The notes: a model not told the origin generated them from the letters alone. A stretch of 64,000 bases of DNA from Orychophragmus violaceus (GCA_030180135.1 CM058233.1:24585615-24649614), one strand, 5' to 3'. Numbered from the stretch's first letter, positions 22,176 to 33,941 are shown. Translations and numbers: made by a program.

Positions 22176-22852
22176 TGTTGGAATTGTGTCCAGTAATCTC
22201 GGTACTGTCTCTAGAAAGTAAGAGTATGTCAGTGATCAGACATAAGTCATATAATATTGGGGGTTATGATGGCTTGCTAGAGTCCGCTCATGATCTATAA
22301 GTCTTGGACTTATTGCTTTTATTATATGATCCCATATGGGTCACACGCCTAAGCTAACAGGAAAACGTGTAGGACGGTTTAGCAGAAGTATGGTAAAAGT
22401 GCTAGGCATTTACTGTACTTAGAGAGAATAAAACGGTTTAGGTACTGTGTATCGATCGATGCACAAGGTGCATCGATCGATGCAGTGCCTGCACGCCGTC
22501 GAGTTAATTGGTGTTTGGGCCAAATGGCCCAAACGGAACAGGACGAGTTTTGTGTCATAAAACTCGAGTTTCAGACTGATTAACCCTAACACTTGAGCCG
22601 TAAACTCTCTCTCTCTGCGCCGAGTTCCCCTTGTGGTCTAGCAGCTGTTTCCTGTGAAAGCGTGTGTGAACCTTTGGAGGATTCATCCCTCGGTGCATCT
22701 CTCTGATCTCTGACCTGTTCAATTCCTTCCGCTGCAACAAACAGGTAAAAGGTGAGATCATGTAATGTTTCTATTCAAGAGAACCTAGATCTGTATGTTT
22801 AGGTTGATATGAATCTGTGAATTACATCAGGATCAACTAAACAGTTCCTACA
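22176..22852 (+). repeat. Copia 2 5' LTR
   Basis: 677 bp, TGTTGGAATTGTGTCC...GTTCCTACA. It contains a perfect hairpin (22441-22489) and further inverted repeats downstream of it: GTTTGGGCCAAATGGCCCAAAC and CGAGTTTTGTGTCATAAAACTCG. Confidence 0.95.
22441..22489. repeat. LTR hairpin of paired palindromes
   Basis: Inner arms ATCGATCGATGCAC and GTGCATCGATCGAT with a 3-nt AAG loop, outer arms GGTACTG and CAGTGCC. Present unchanged in the 3' LTR at 28973-29021. Confidence 0.9.
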
Positions 22853-22853
22853 G

Positions 22854-22866
22854 TGGTATCAGAGCC
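22854..22866 (+). promoter_or_regulatory. PBS, initiator tRNA-Met
   Basis: TGGTATCAGAGCC one base after the LTR. Confidence 0.95.
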
Positions 22867-24344
22867 ATTGGTTCTTAGGATTTCTTGTTTTAGATTCATG
22901 TTTAGGTTGTTTATTCTGTTTAGAAGTGTTTTGAATCCATTACTGATAAGAAAAACACTTAAGAAACTGAATTGAATCCTGAACAAACGTTTGAAAATCG
23001 CAAACCAAGCTATATGACTTGGATTGCGTCGACCGATGGCTGTTGATGCATCGATCGATCATGGATCGATCGGATGATCACGGCTGATCCGATGATCGCG
23101 TCTTGATCGTGCAAGGATGGATCGCAACGATCGTTCCGTCCCGTCCCATGAAGCAGCAACGATCGTTCGCGTGCTGGCTTGCGGCTAGGTCACGGCCATG
23201 AATGGTCCGTGACCAATTTCGGTTCGGTTCGGTTTAAAATTTTAATTAAAATCAATTCGTCCTGGTTTAATAAACAGATTTAATAATTTTATTAAGTCTG
23301 GTTAAACCGGGATAAGAAATCCAATGTCGAAAGAAATATTGGATTTAGTGTCTAAACCAGGAATTTCTAATTTGATTTGGTTGGACCAAATAAATTGAGA
23401 AATTCCGGTTTAGTAAATAACCGGTTGACAATTGTGGTCATCGTAGTAATTAAAACTTGGTTAGACCAGTTTTAATGAACCAGACCAGTTATGTCAATTA
23501 ATTGGACAATTGGGTCATGTCTTGGACATGGACCAATTCTTGGGCCTCGGGCCAAGAAGTTAAAACAATTGGGCCAATTATTTGAGTCTTTCTTCAGATA
23601 AATTTAAAATTTATTTTATAAAATTATAAAGTCGATTTTAAATTAAAGTTTCCGAAATTTTGAAATTAGAAAGTTTCTTAAAATAGAAGTTTCTGAATTT
23701 GCGGGTTTTGGATTTTTTAAAGAAATTTCTAAAGTTAGAAAGTTTCCAATTTTAGAAAGTTTCCAAATATAGTAGGTTTCCATAAATAGAAAGTTTCCCG
23801 AAATAGTAATCTTCTATTTTGGGAATGAATTTTAATAAACCTACGAACCTCAAATAATATCAAGCGTTGGATGTCTTGTCCAGGCTATGTCAGCTGTCAA
23901 AGCCCATTCAATTGCATTCATGGCCTTACAGTGTGAGGATGTCTGTTTTTGCGTGGGTAAGACAGTTTGTGATTCATAAATGTCATTGGGAGTCCCAGAC
24001 ATTAATGATTACATGACTGTATAGTCTGGTTTTCTTGACTAGGCCATCGGGAGTCCCGGGCCTTGAGACATCAGAGTGGATTGGGCCTCGGGCCCAGATT
24101 CACAACCAAGAGTTATATCACGGATATAATTAGCCGATATAGGGCTTACCGATATAAGCTAAGATTGGGTGACGGCCAGTGGCCCACTTTAATCTTAGTT
24201 ATATGTGGATCTTGGAATCATTATATTCTATTGAGGGTAACTGATGTTATTGAATATAATGCGTGATTAATCATATTAAATTTTAATACGGGATTAATCA
24301 TATTGAACATATTAACTAAAATCCTTTTATCTTAATTTTCAGTT

Positions 24345-25364
24345 ATGACTAGCACAAACAATCAAAACACTTTCTCGATCCGGTCTGTCCTTAAGATGGA
24401 CAAGCTGAACGGATCAAATTTCTTGACTTGGTCGCGGAACCTGAGGCTAGTCCTCAGACAGGAGAGAAAGGACTATGTCCTTGAGAGAGCTCTCCACGTG
24501 AGGATCGGATCCAATGCTTCTCATGCAGTATATGATGCTTGGAATAAGCATTATAATGATGCGGTAGATGTGCGTGGTCTGATATTGGCTACCATGGACT
24601 CAGACTTGCGGAAGCAATATGAGAACATGGAGTCGCCAATAGAGATGATCAGCAGCCTGAAATTGAAATTTCAGGAGCAGATAAGAGTGGAGAGATACCA
24701 GTTGGTTAAATCTCTCACTAGCTGCAAGCTACCAAATGATCATCCAGTAAGTCCTCATGTCAGTAAAATGATGGGTTACATTGATAACCTGAGGAAACTG
24801 GATTATCCAGTTAGCCAAGAGATGGCAACTGAAATCATTCTGCAGTCACTGCCGTCAAGCTATGATAAGTTCAGAAAGAACTATATCAAGAAAGGCTTAA
24901 CGAAGACGCTGACTGAACTGCATGATATGCTCAAGACAGTTGAGCCAAACGTGAAGAGTACCCTGTACAATCTCATGACTGAGAAGGGTAGGTTTACTAA
25001 ACCTAATGCTGACAAGGGTGAAGACAAAGTTGTCCAGATTTTGAATCATGGCAAGCGTGTGTCTTCTGAACCCGAGTCAGATACCTCTTACGTTGGTAAG
25101 TGCTGCTACTGTAAGGAGACAGGGCATTGGAAGAGAAATTGCATTAAATTCATGGAAGATGATGAGGAGTTAAAGTCGATGTATGCGACTACTTCCTCAG
25201 GTATTCATGTTATTACTTCAAGTTCTACCTTAAAGGTATTGGATACTGGTTGTGGCACTGATATTTGTGATAATATGCAGAGCCTAAGCAACAGTGGAAC
25301 ATTGAAGGAAGGGCAAGTGAAACTACATGTTTGGAAGGAGCTTGGGATGCTGCCTCAGCCGTAG
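24345..25364 (+). CDS. Copia 2 gag with protease start
   Basis: Intact 339-residue frame starting at ATG 24345, just after a TTTTCAGTT acceptor-like stretch also seen in copia 1. It has the UBN2-type capsid (LNGSNFLTWSRNLRLVLRQE, SPHVSKMMGYIDNLRKLDYP, ILQSLPSSYDKF) and a CCHC knuckle CCYCKETGHWKRNC near residues 253-266. The start of the aspartic protease follows, with the catalytic motif in VLDTGCGTDIC near residues 300-310. It then ends in unrelated residues because of a deletion or frameshift in protease. The protein is closely related to that at 5469-6347. It could assemble particles but has no working enzymes. Confidence 0.9.
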   Translation: MTSTNNQNTFSIRSVLKMDKLNGSNFLTWSRNLRLVLRQERKDYVLERALHVRIGSNASHAVYDAWNKHYNDAVDVRGLILATMDSDLRKQYENMESPIEMISSLKLKFQEQIRVERYQLVKSLTSCKLPNDHPVSPHVSKMMGYIDNLRKLDYPVSQEMATEIILQSLPSSYDKFRKNYIKKGLTKTLTELHDMLKTVEPNVKSTLYNLMTEKGRFTKPNADKGEDKVVQILNHGKRVSSEPESDTSYVGKCCYCKETGHWKRNCIKFMEDDEELKSMYATTSSGIHVITSSSTLKVLDTGCGTDICDNMQSLSNSGTLKEGQVKLHVWKELGMLPQP

Positions 25365-25379
25365 GATTTTCACTTATAG

Positions 25380-26640
25380 ATCCCTTTGAGGCTTGGTTTT
25401 GTATTAAGTAATTGCTACAATGTATTTGCTTTAAGCAGGGTTGTCTTTCATTTTCTTGTAAGAATTTGAATGTTTTTCATTTTGATAAAAGACAAGTTTT
25501 GTTCTTTTGATCTTAATGAAATATTAATTGTAGCACCCTATTCATGGAATGGGTTTTATATCTTAAACCAAAGAGTGCCTAAATATAACATAAATACCGA
25601 ATTGGTTTAAATCTGATGAATTAAACCTGATTTTTCTTGGCATAAAAGTCTTGGTCACATAGAGTAAGTCGGATTCAGAAATCCCATAGTCATGGACTGT
25701 TGGGCTCATTTGATAAAATATCTTATGAGACTTGAATTCTGTTTACTAGACCAAAACATAAAGGGCCTATCTTAGCCGAGCTAGAGAAAAGCCCAAAGGC
25801 TTATTGGACCTGGAACATGCTCATGTATGTGGCCCAATGAGCAGTAATGCCAGAGAAAAATCTCATGTACTTCATTGTCTCTACTGATTACTTCAGTGAG
25901 TGTGACTGTGTTCATTTGATGAGACACAAGTCGGAATTCTTTGACATGGTCGAAAGAGTTCCAGAATGAAGTATAGGATCTGAATGACAAAAGTATTAAG
26001 ACTCTGGATTAAATCACGAGTGAGAATACTTAAGTCATTGATTGTGTGATCATCTGAATGAGTGTGAAATCGTTTCACAGCTCATTTCTCCTGAAAACCT
26101 GAAGGTTTTACTGTGAGAAAGAATCAGATCTTATTAGAAATGATTAAAGATGAGTCACACGAATCTTCCATGATATTATTTGAGAATAACGCTCTAAATT
26201 ATCTAAGTTTACGCTAAAATAGTTCCACCAATATCAGTTGAAAGACACCACGTAAATGTGGATTGGAATCGATCCAAATTTGTCTTTACTGAGTATTTGT
26301 AGTTATGCTACCTCGCTGGTTGTCCTAGAGAAACTAAGGCTTGTTACTTTTACGTCCAATCTGTTTTCTAAGAAGGGAAGTTATTTTCCAAGAAGAACAG
26401 TGGGAGTAAAAGCATAACTCGAAGTTTTCTTAGGGAAACCAAGGCTCGGTACTTTTACGACCATTCTGTTTTCTAAGAAGGGAAATTAATTTCCAAGAAG
26501 AACAGTGGGAGTAAAAGTACAACTCGAAGAAATTCGAGAAATACAGGAGGCTGCTTTACCTATTGAGGGAGAGCAGCGGAAGGATTTACAGATTTCTGTA
26601 GAATCTACACCTGTGGAGCCTGAAGTTCGCAGATATGAAT
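25380..26640 (+). pseudogene. Copia 2 integrase remnants
   Basis: Degraded region downstream of gag. Traces in changing frames match the GAG-pre-integrase part (near 25650-25770), the integrase core region (near 25790-25930) and the integrase C-terminal end near 26390-26560. A segment of about 110 bp is tandemly duplicated (about 26326-26430 and 26437-26540, each with CCAAGAAGAACAGTGGGAGT). No open frame of useful length remains. Confidence 0.65.
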
Positions 26641-26859
26641 GAATCAGTTACTAATCCGAGAGTGATTTCTCGTCATTAGGCGAACCTGATAATCATTGAA
26701 AGTTCGCATGATCTGATGATCATTGAAAGCGACGAATCTGCGAAATTCAAAGAAGCGAAAGTAAGCCCGGACTCCGAAAAATTACATTTTATGTAAGTTA
26801 GCTTCATCGATCCATTGATGGATGGAAGCAAACATATCGGAATAGGAATCTTCGTTCTG

Positions 26860-27840
26860 TTGAAGTAGTCAAGGTTTTGACTTGAACAGGAACGAAATGG
26901 AACTATGCGTTTACTAATAGATAAATGGGAGCGATATTGCATTTCTCATATTGTATGTCGATGACATACTGATTCTCGGAAATAACGTCCCAATGCTGTA
27001 GTCGGTAAAGGACTGGCTTGGGAGTTGGTTTAGTGATTGACATGGGTAAAGCCACGAAAGTCTTGGATTCTGGATCTAAAGATAGAGATCCAGAAGAGCT
27101 GGTAGGACAAAGTCAGGATTCTTAAATTGACAAAGGCCTACACGTTTTCAGCACTCCAAGAAGGGTTTTTAAGCCAATATCACATGGCAATACGTTAAGC
27201 AAGAAGCAGTGTCCTACGATAACTGCTGAGCTTGAATGCATGGATAGGATTCATATGCGACGGCAATTGGATCTATCATGTATGCCATGACACATACTTG
27301 TTTTGATATTGCTTTAATGTTAAGCAAAACAAGTAAAGACCAGTCAAATCCAGCAAAAAATCACTGGATTGCCGTAAAGAATATTCTAAAGTATTTGAAG
27401 AATACTAAGGATAAGTTCTTTAGGTAAAGAAGAAAGTGAGGTGCTAAAAGTAGATAGAGTCTGAAAGGCAAGTTTCCAACAGACAAAGATGATTTCCGGT
27501 CACAGTCCGGATATGTCTTGTGTTTGTCTGGCGGTGCACGGCACTGTTGCTGACTCCATGACTTAAACTGAATGTTTCGCAGCTTGGGAAGCGGCAAAAG
27601 AGGTTGTTTGGAAAGAATAGTTCATCACTAAACTTGATGTGATTCCCAGCTTAGATGAGACTAGCTGCACATCAAAGATCCAAACACTTTGAGGATAGGT
27701 ATAACCTATTCCGTAAGATAAATGACAGAGATGTTAAGTAGATCAGCAAGTTTCAACGAATGAGAGCGTTGCTAATCTATTGACGAAGCCACTCCTTGAG
27801 CCTAAGCACGAGTCGCGGACTGTTGCTGTAGGATAAGTGA
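26860..27840 (+). pseudogene. Copia 2 RT/RNase H remnants
   Basis: Traces of the reverse transcriptase palm (LYVDDILIL near 26953, catalytic aspartates kept) and of RNase H (near 27360-27560, with the equivalents of SGYV and VADSMT) and its tail (NLLTKPLLEPKHES near 27775). Several stops and frameshifts lie between them. This is the terminal part that copia 1 has lost. Confidence 0.7.
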
Positions 27841-28706
27841 AATTAAGATGTAGTCTTAATTTCAGTGGGAGTTAGTAAAGGGCTTTATTTAGTTATTGAT
27901 ATGTTCTTGTAAAACATATAATGATGTTTAATGAAATTATTATTTCAAGATTATTTTAACTGTGATGAAATAATCGTTCCAAAATGAAATGAACCATTTT
28001 ATAGGTCATCGAAGTAAATGACTTGATCTTGAGTCATCAAAGTCATTTAGGTTGGTCATAAGACCCTATATTTGATAGATGGTTTATATCATCATGTCCC
28101 TAGTCGAAGGTTGTTGAAATTGGAACACCAACAACCGTGTGAGACTGGATTGGTACGTGACTTATGACAAAGTCTTAGTGTGTCATAGATGCGCGGCATC
28201 AAAGTCAGTACATAGGTGTATGTTGGGAACATACGACCGGACAAGACCCGCTTATAAGAACTCTTCAGGATATTTATATCTGTGTCATAAGAGATTCTTA
28301 CTACGACTATAGAGTATAGTCCTTAGACCTGAGTTCACATGCATGTGACTGCCCATGGACTGATGTACTTTGATCATTGTCTAACGCTATCGTTCTGCGA
28401 TAGTTATAAGGACCTTGTTTGGGTACATTATGAAATAAGTAGTTTACAGTGATGGAACAAGATGGGATTTGTCCCTCCAATATAAATGGAGTGAATATCT
28501 CTAGGCCAATCGGAGATTTGAATACTGGAAAACGCATGGCCATGCTCAAACGGACTTTCCCGAGTCGTTTAGATTGTCAGTATCAAATCAGAGTCCGATG
28601 AACAAGATTAGGCTTTATAAGGATGACACCAATCTTGCCTTATGACTAATCGAGATATTGAGACAAAAGGATTATGAATACAGAGATTCCAGTACAAGTG
28701 GGAGAT

Positions 28707-29384
28707 TGTTGGAATTGTGTCCAGTAATCTCGGTACTGTCTCTAGAAAGTAAGAGTATGTCAGTGATCAGACATAAGTCATATAATATTGGGGGTCATGA
28801 TGGCTTGCTAGAGTCCGCTCATGATCTATAAGTCTTGGACTTATTGCTTTTTTTATATGATCCCATATGGGTCACACGCCTAAGCTAACAGGAAAACGTG
28901 TAGGAACGGTTTAGCAGAAGTATGGTAAAAGTGCTAGGCATTTACTGTACTTAGAGAGAATAAAACGGTTTAGGTACTGTGTATCGATCGATGCACAAGG
29001 TGCATCGATCGATGCAGTGCCTGCACGCCGTCGAGTTAATTGGTTTTTGGGCCAAATGGCCCAAACGGAACAGGACGAGTTTTGTGTCATAAAACTCGAG
29101 TTTCAGACTGATTAACCCTAACACTTGAGCCGTAAACTCTCTCTCTCTGCGCCGAGTTCCCCTTGTGGTCTAGCAGCTGTTTCCTGTGAAAGCGTGTGTG
29201 AACCTTTGGAGGATTCATCCCTCGGTGCATCTCTCTGATCTCTGACCTGTTCAATTCCTTCCGCTGCAACAAACAGGTAAAAGGTGAGATCATGTAATGT
29301 TTCTATTCAAGAGAACCTAGATCTGTATGTTTAGGTTGATATGAATCTGTGAATTACATCAGGATCAACTAAACAGTTCCTACA
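28707..29384 (+). repeat. Copia 2 3' LTR
   Basis: 678 bp, same ends as the 5' LTR. The differences I see are one extra A in GTAGGAACGG, T to C near 28796, A to T near 28851 and G to T near 29044. Confidence 0.95.
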
Positions 29385-30357
29385 AGGGCGCGTTTACAGA
29401 CTATGGCTTTTCCGTGAGGTACGAGGCTCGAAGTCAATTGTCCGTGATGGGGCGGCCTGCGCGGACTTGTTCCCGATGATAAGGGATAGTCCGCCGAGAC
29501 CACTTCCTTCGGTTGATCACACGCATTTCCCTGACCACAAAAAGGCAGCGGCCAAGGACATCGTCCGGGTAAGGTTTTGCTCGCCCTTCTTTCCTTTTTG
29601 TGATTGCTTAGTTTTGATCTGGTTCTTTTTTGTTTCAGGGCCTTGCCAACTACAACCTGCTCTTTGATGATTTTGAGCAGAGACAGGTTGACCTCGAGAG
29701 GATGGTTAGCGGGCTGAAGAGGGATCTTGCCAAAGCCGAGAGGGCTGTTACCGAGCTTGAAGGGTACCGCGAGGCGGCGGCCGCTACGGAGGCGCTCCGT
29801 TTGTCTCTCAAGGTCGAGGAAGAGAAGGTGTCTGTTCTGGAGAAGAAGGTTGCTGATCTTTCCACCGAGAATGCTCGATTGGATGCCGAGAACAGGCAGT
29901 GCCTGACTGACTGCTCAAACGCTCTGGCCGAAGCTGACGAATTGATTGTTCGGGTGTCCGATTTAGAGGGTAAGCTCCAATCCGAATGTGCTCAGCTCAG
30001 GGCTTCCCATACGCGCGAGGTTCTGAAGGAGAGGGAGCGTGTGTCAGGCAAGGCGCAAGCTCGGTTGTCAACGATCAAGAAAGCGAATGAGGAGAAGGAG
30101 CTCGGGAGGCGAAAAAAATAATCATGAATCAGGCCGCTGCGGTTGCGTCTATACTGAAGGCGCTTGTTGAGGAAGGGTTTGCTATTCCTCCCAAGAAGAT
30201 AACCAAGGCTGATTCTGATTTTGCTCGTCTCAAACGAGAGCTCAGCGAGGTTCAGTTCACCGATTTGGTCGATGAGGACTTTGCTATGACTCCTCCTAGC
30301 AGCCCAGGTCGAACCGAGGAGGATTCTTCGGGGCTTGTCCAAGATCAGCGGTTGTGA

Positions 30358-31440
30358 CTCCCGTGGTGGCAAATAATCTTCGTCTTGAGAGCGTGGCGGA
30401 GGGTCGGACCGAGGACCATTATACCGAGGCTTCTTAGATTTAAGCCTTTTTTTGTAATCGGGTTCGTGCCTTGTGCATGTTTGTATTAGCTCGGGATGTT
30501 TTGTTTCCCCTCTGTTTTATCCTAAGTAATATAATGAATATTTGGACTATGTCCGTTTGCAATTTGCTCGGGATTTTCCGCGTACTTATGATTTTCATTC
30601 CGCGTACTTGTCCTCGGCAATGCGCCTTGATTTCGTCGAGTGGTATGCTCGAGTCGGATTAGCTAGTTAGTTAGGAGCGAGTAGAGTGCTCGGCTTACCC
30701 CGTAGGATCGACCAGGACAGTTATGCGAAACTGGGTTCGGCTTATTTTTTCTGTCAGTCGTCCTTGTGCGGGAACTGGGCCCGGCTTACTTGGTTGTGTG
30801 GGATTTGAGGCTGTGCTCGCTATCCCACGGGTCGGGTGCGAGTAAGTGCTCGGCTTACCCCTAAGGTCTGATCGGGACATTATGCGAAAACTAGGTTCGG
30901 CTTATTTCCTGTCGATCAGCCTTGTGCGGGAACTGGGCCCGGCTTATGATGTATCGAGCATTTGGCCAGAATGTCGATTTGTTCGGGAGACTGAAAAGAG
31001 TATACTTAATAAAATTTTATTATTGATATAGCTGAGCCTCGTGAGAGGTTGCCTACGTACCCCGAAAGGGGATCAAGCCGATCGTAGTTCACTTTACATA
31101 TTACTCGAACTCGTGTATAGCGAGCTCGGTTTGGAGCGAGATGCTCGTTTTTTTGTTTGTTTGTTTTTTTTTTTTGAGCGCCATGCTCGGATTTTCTCTT
31201 TTTTTTTTAATTTTTTTTTAAAATTTTTTTGCTCGGTAGTTGCTTGCTTCGCCGTCTTGTCCTGCTGCTCGGCTGGGCTCAGTAGAAGTAGCGTTTGAGT
31301 TTGTTGGCGTTCCACGAGCGTGGAATGGCCTCTCCTTTCATCGTGACGAGCTCGTAGACGCGGGTTTCACCACCTTGGATACTATATAAGGACCTTCCCA
31401 GTTGGCGCCGAGCTTTCCCGCTCGGTACTCGCGAGTATTC
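30358..31440. repeat. Tandem repeats between antisense gene and pol
   Basis: Non-coding. Two copies of a ~105-bp unit (about 30688-30790 and 30847-30948) share GTGCTCGGCTTACCCC at the start and TTGTGCGGGAACTGGGCC near the end. T-rich tracts follow at 31148-31230. Tandem repeats at this place are common in Tat elements. Confidence 0.75.
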
Positions 31441-32464
31441 TCAAATACTTTTCGTTAGGACCAGGTCGCCTTCCACAAAGCGTCGGCCTTTAACCTTTTT
31501 GTTGTAGTGTCGGGTGATCTGTTGCTGGTAGTTTTGTAGGCGTAGGAGTGCTCGGTCCCGTAGCTCTTCCACTTGGTCAAGGCAGTCGGCGATCATGTTA
31601 TTGTTGAGTTCTTCGTGCTCGGGCGAAACGCTTAAACAGATCGTCGGGACGCATATCTCCGCGGGGGACATTGCCTCCATTCCATGGGAGAGTGAAAAAG
31701 GGGTTTGGCCTGTTGATGTTCGTGGTGTTGTTCGGTGAGACCAGAGAACACCATCGAGCTCGTTGGCCCAAAGGCCTTTTTTGCTTTCCATTCGTTTTTT
31801 GAGGCCGTCTATGATTGTTTTGTTGGTTGCCTCGGCTTTTCCGTTGCCTTGTGGATATCTCGGGGTGGATTTGCTCAGACGAATTTTCCACCTTGCGCAG
31901 AATCCCTCGAATAGGTTGGAAATGAATTGAGATCCGTTATCGGTTACGATCTCATACGGGACACCGTGGCGGCAGATTATGTACTTCCAGACGAACTTTT
32001 GGACATCGAGGTCGTGAATCTCCGAATAGGACTCCGCTTCAACCCACTTCGTGAAGTAGTCGGTCATTATTAAGATATATTTCTTTTGGTGCGAGGCCGG
32101 GAGGGGCCCGACAATATCCATTGCCCATCGCATAAAAGGGTAAGGCGTTGCTGCAATGGTTAAGAGCTCGGCAGGCTGGTGTATGCTCGGTGCATGCCTT
32201 TGGCATTTCTCGCATCTGGCTACGTAACTTTCGCAATCGGCGACCATGGTCGGCCAGTAATGACCATGTCGTTTGATCTTTGCGGCTAATGCTCGGCCAC
32301 TTGTGTGATTTCCGCCTGCTCCCTCGTGAGTTTGCTCGGTGACCCACTGGATCTCCTGCCCGTTTATGCACCGTAAGAGGGCCTTGGACGCGCTCCAACG
32401 AAATAGCTCGTCCTTCATTATTACATATTGCGCGCAACGAGCTTTCAGTCGGCGAGCTGCCCAA
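31441..32464 (-). pseudogene. Tat integrase
   Basis: Open frame of 325 codons from 32418 to 31441, in one piece but cut off from the rest of pol by a frameshift. It has the zinc-binding N-terminal domain (HEGAGGNHTSGRAL, then CESYVARCEKCQRH) and the catalytic core with its aspartates in WAMDIVGPLP and TDNGSQF and the glutamate in GNGKAEATNK. Then follow FSLSHGMEAMSPAEI and a basic C-terminal part (HYNKKVKGRRFVEGDLV). This enzyme would insert element cDNA in the nucleus. The domain looks intact in itself; the polyprotein as a whole is not. Confidence 0.9.
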
Positions 32465-32486
32465 CGATCCTCAGGGACTTTCCCAT

Positions 32487-33941
32487 TCAGTATGTACTCT
32501 CTGATTTCGTCTCTCCAATCGACGGCATTTGTGAGTTCGGGGTTGTGTCCTTGATGACTTCCTCGTTGCTTTTATAAGCATCGTCCATTCCATCATCTTC
32601 CTCGGTGATGAGTAGTACGTCCTCGTCTGGTGCGATGCTCGGTCGAGCTATGCATTCGACTGGAATGATTCGGCGGAGGTCGGGGTCGGAAGTCAAGGCT
32701 AGAGCGGCTAATGCGTCCGCGGAGGAATTGTCGCTTCGGGGGATCTTTGTCAGCGTGACCGACCCAATTCGTGCAACGATTTCCTGGACGAGTTTCAGGT
32801 ATGCATCCATGCACTCGTTTTTTGCTTCGTATTCTCCGTTAAATTGGTTCACCACGAGTTGCGAATCTGCGAACGCGTCTACTTGTTTTGCCCCTACTAC
32901 TTCGGCCAGTCGTAGTCCTGCGAGCAGAGCTTCATACTCAGCTTCATTATTGGAGGCTGGGAATGCCAGTCGGAACGACTGCTCGATTAGTTCGCCGGTC
33001 GGAGATGTTAGCTTGACGCCTACTCCCGAGCCGTTTCGGGACGAAGAACCGTCCACAAACAGAATCCATTTTTCTTTTGGGGCCTGAGCTTCACTGATGG
33101 TGAGATCGGGTGGTAATTCGATTAGGAAATCTGCTAGGACCTGTGCCTTGGCACTGGTTCGGGGTTTGTATTCGATGTCGTACTCGCTTAGTTCGACTGC
33201 CCACTTGGCGATTCTGCCGGATTGGCTCGGACTATGCAGGATTGTTCTGATTGGTTGGTTTGTCAGCACCACTACCGAATGTGACTGAAAATAGGAGCGA
33301 AGCTTTCGTGCTGAGACGACGACGGCTAAAGCGAGTTTCTCAAGCGTGTTGTAGCGTGTTTCTGCGTCGTCGAAGATCTTGCTCGTGTAGAAGATGGGTT
33401 TTTGGTCACCTCGGTCGTCTCGGACGAGCACACTGCTGATTGTCGAGGTCGATACTGAGATGTATAAGTACAGCGTCTCTCCCTCCTCGGGTTTGGCCAT
33501 AATCGGTGGGGGGGAGAGGTAGGTTTTTAGCTTTTGAAATGCGTCCTCGCATTTGGCGTCCCATTCGAATTTCTTGTTTCCTCGGAGAAGATTGTAGAAT
33601 GGGAGACACTTGTCAGTTGACCGTGAGATAAACCTGTTCAAAACCGCGACGCGTCCGGTTAATCGTTCGACTTCTCGGGTGTTTTTCGGGGAAGGGAGCT
33701 CGGTGATCGCCATTATCTTCTTTGGGTTTGCTTCGATTCCTCTTCGTGTGACGATGTAGCCGAGGAATTCTCCCGATGTGACCGCGAACGTGCACTTCGC
33801 CGGATTCAGCTTCATTCCATATTTGTTCAAACTTGCGAAACATGTTGCCAAATGATCGATATGGTCGTCTGCCGAGGTGGATTTGACGAGCATATCGTCG
33901 ATGTAGACCTCCATTGTTTTGCCGAGTTGTTCGGCAAACAT
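32487..33941 (-). pseudogene. Tat RT C-terminus with two RNase H domains
   Basis: Open frame of 484 codons. It begins inside the RT palm with the catalytic motif YIDDMLVK near residue 13, followed by FLGYIVTRRGIEANP. Then comes the usual gypsy RNase H (PIFYTSKIFDDAETRYNTLEK). A second RNase H follows (WILFVDGSSSRNGSG, NNEAEYEALLAGLRLA, ADSQLVVNQ, RSDNSSADALAAL), the archaeal-type domain diagnostic of the Tat lineage. The acidic end leads towards integrase. Frameshifts at both ends separate it from RT fingers and from integrase. Confidence 0.9.

Larger units (their letters stand above)
22171..29389 (+). mobile_element. Copia element 2 (complete ends, TSD AGGGC)
   Basis: Element 22176-29384 flanked by AGGGC at 22171-22175 and 29385-29389. 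LTRs of 677 and 678 bp differ at about four positions, so insertion is young. PBS for initiator tRNA-Met and the purine tract AAGTGGGAGA are present. Gag is intact; protease is partial; integrase, RT and RNase H are full of stops. It is related to copia 1 but has a different LTR sequence. It sits inside the antisense gene of the Tat element, which fixes the order of insertion. Confidence 0.95.
20218..30357 (+). pseudogene. Tat antisense gene, spliced, split by copia 2
   Basis: Gene on the strand opposite to gag-pol, between pol and the 3' LTR; such antisense ORFs are known in Tat elements, role unknown. Exon 1 starts at ATG 20218 (serine-rich, then basic KSKKARKKTKRG) and is one frame to about 21174, except for a single in-frame TAG at 20752. 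Its core reads GWVCLYDFWF, then YYEERRIALSQLSPAAIQ. Intron 1 (about 21175-21237, GTAAAT...TTGCAG) and intron 2 (about 21372-21430, GTACCT...CTGCAG) keep the frame. After a frameshift near 22090, copia 2 interrupts the gene. The gene resumes at 29390, has a third intron (about 29569-29637) and ends in a coiled coil (29640-30120) and an acidic tail (to 30357), with a further frameshift in an A-run near 30115. Confidence 0.8.

Noticed and set aside
31148..31230. Possible polypurine or regulatory T-run
   Set aside because: It lies in the middle of the Tat element, not at an LTR edge; it looks like simple sequence.
32605..33288. Plus-strand open frames opposite the RNase H region
   Set aside because: They are antisense shadows of the well supported minus-strand RT/RNase H frame and encode serine/alanine/arginine-rich, low-complexity sequence.
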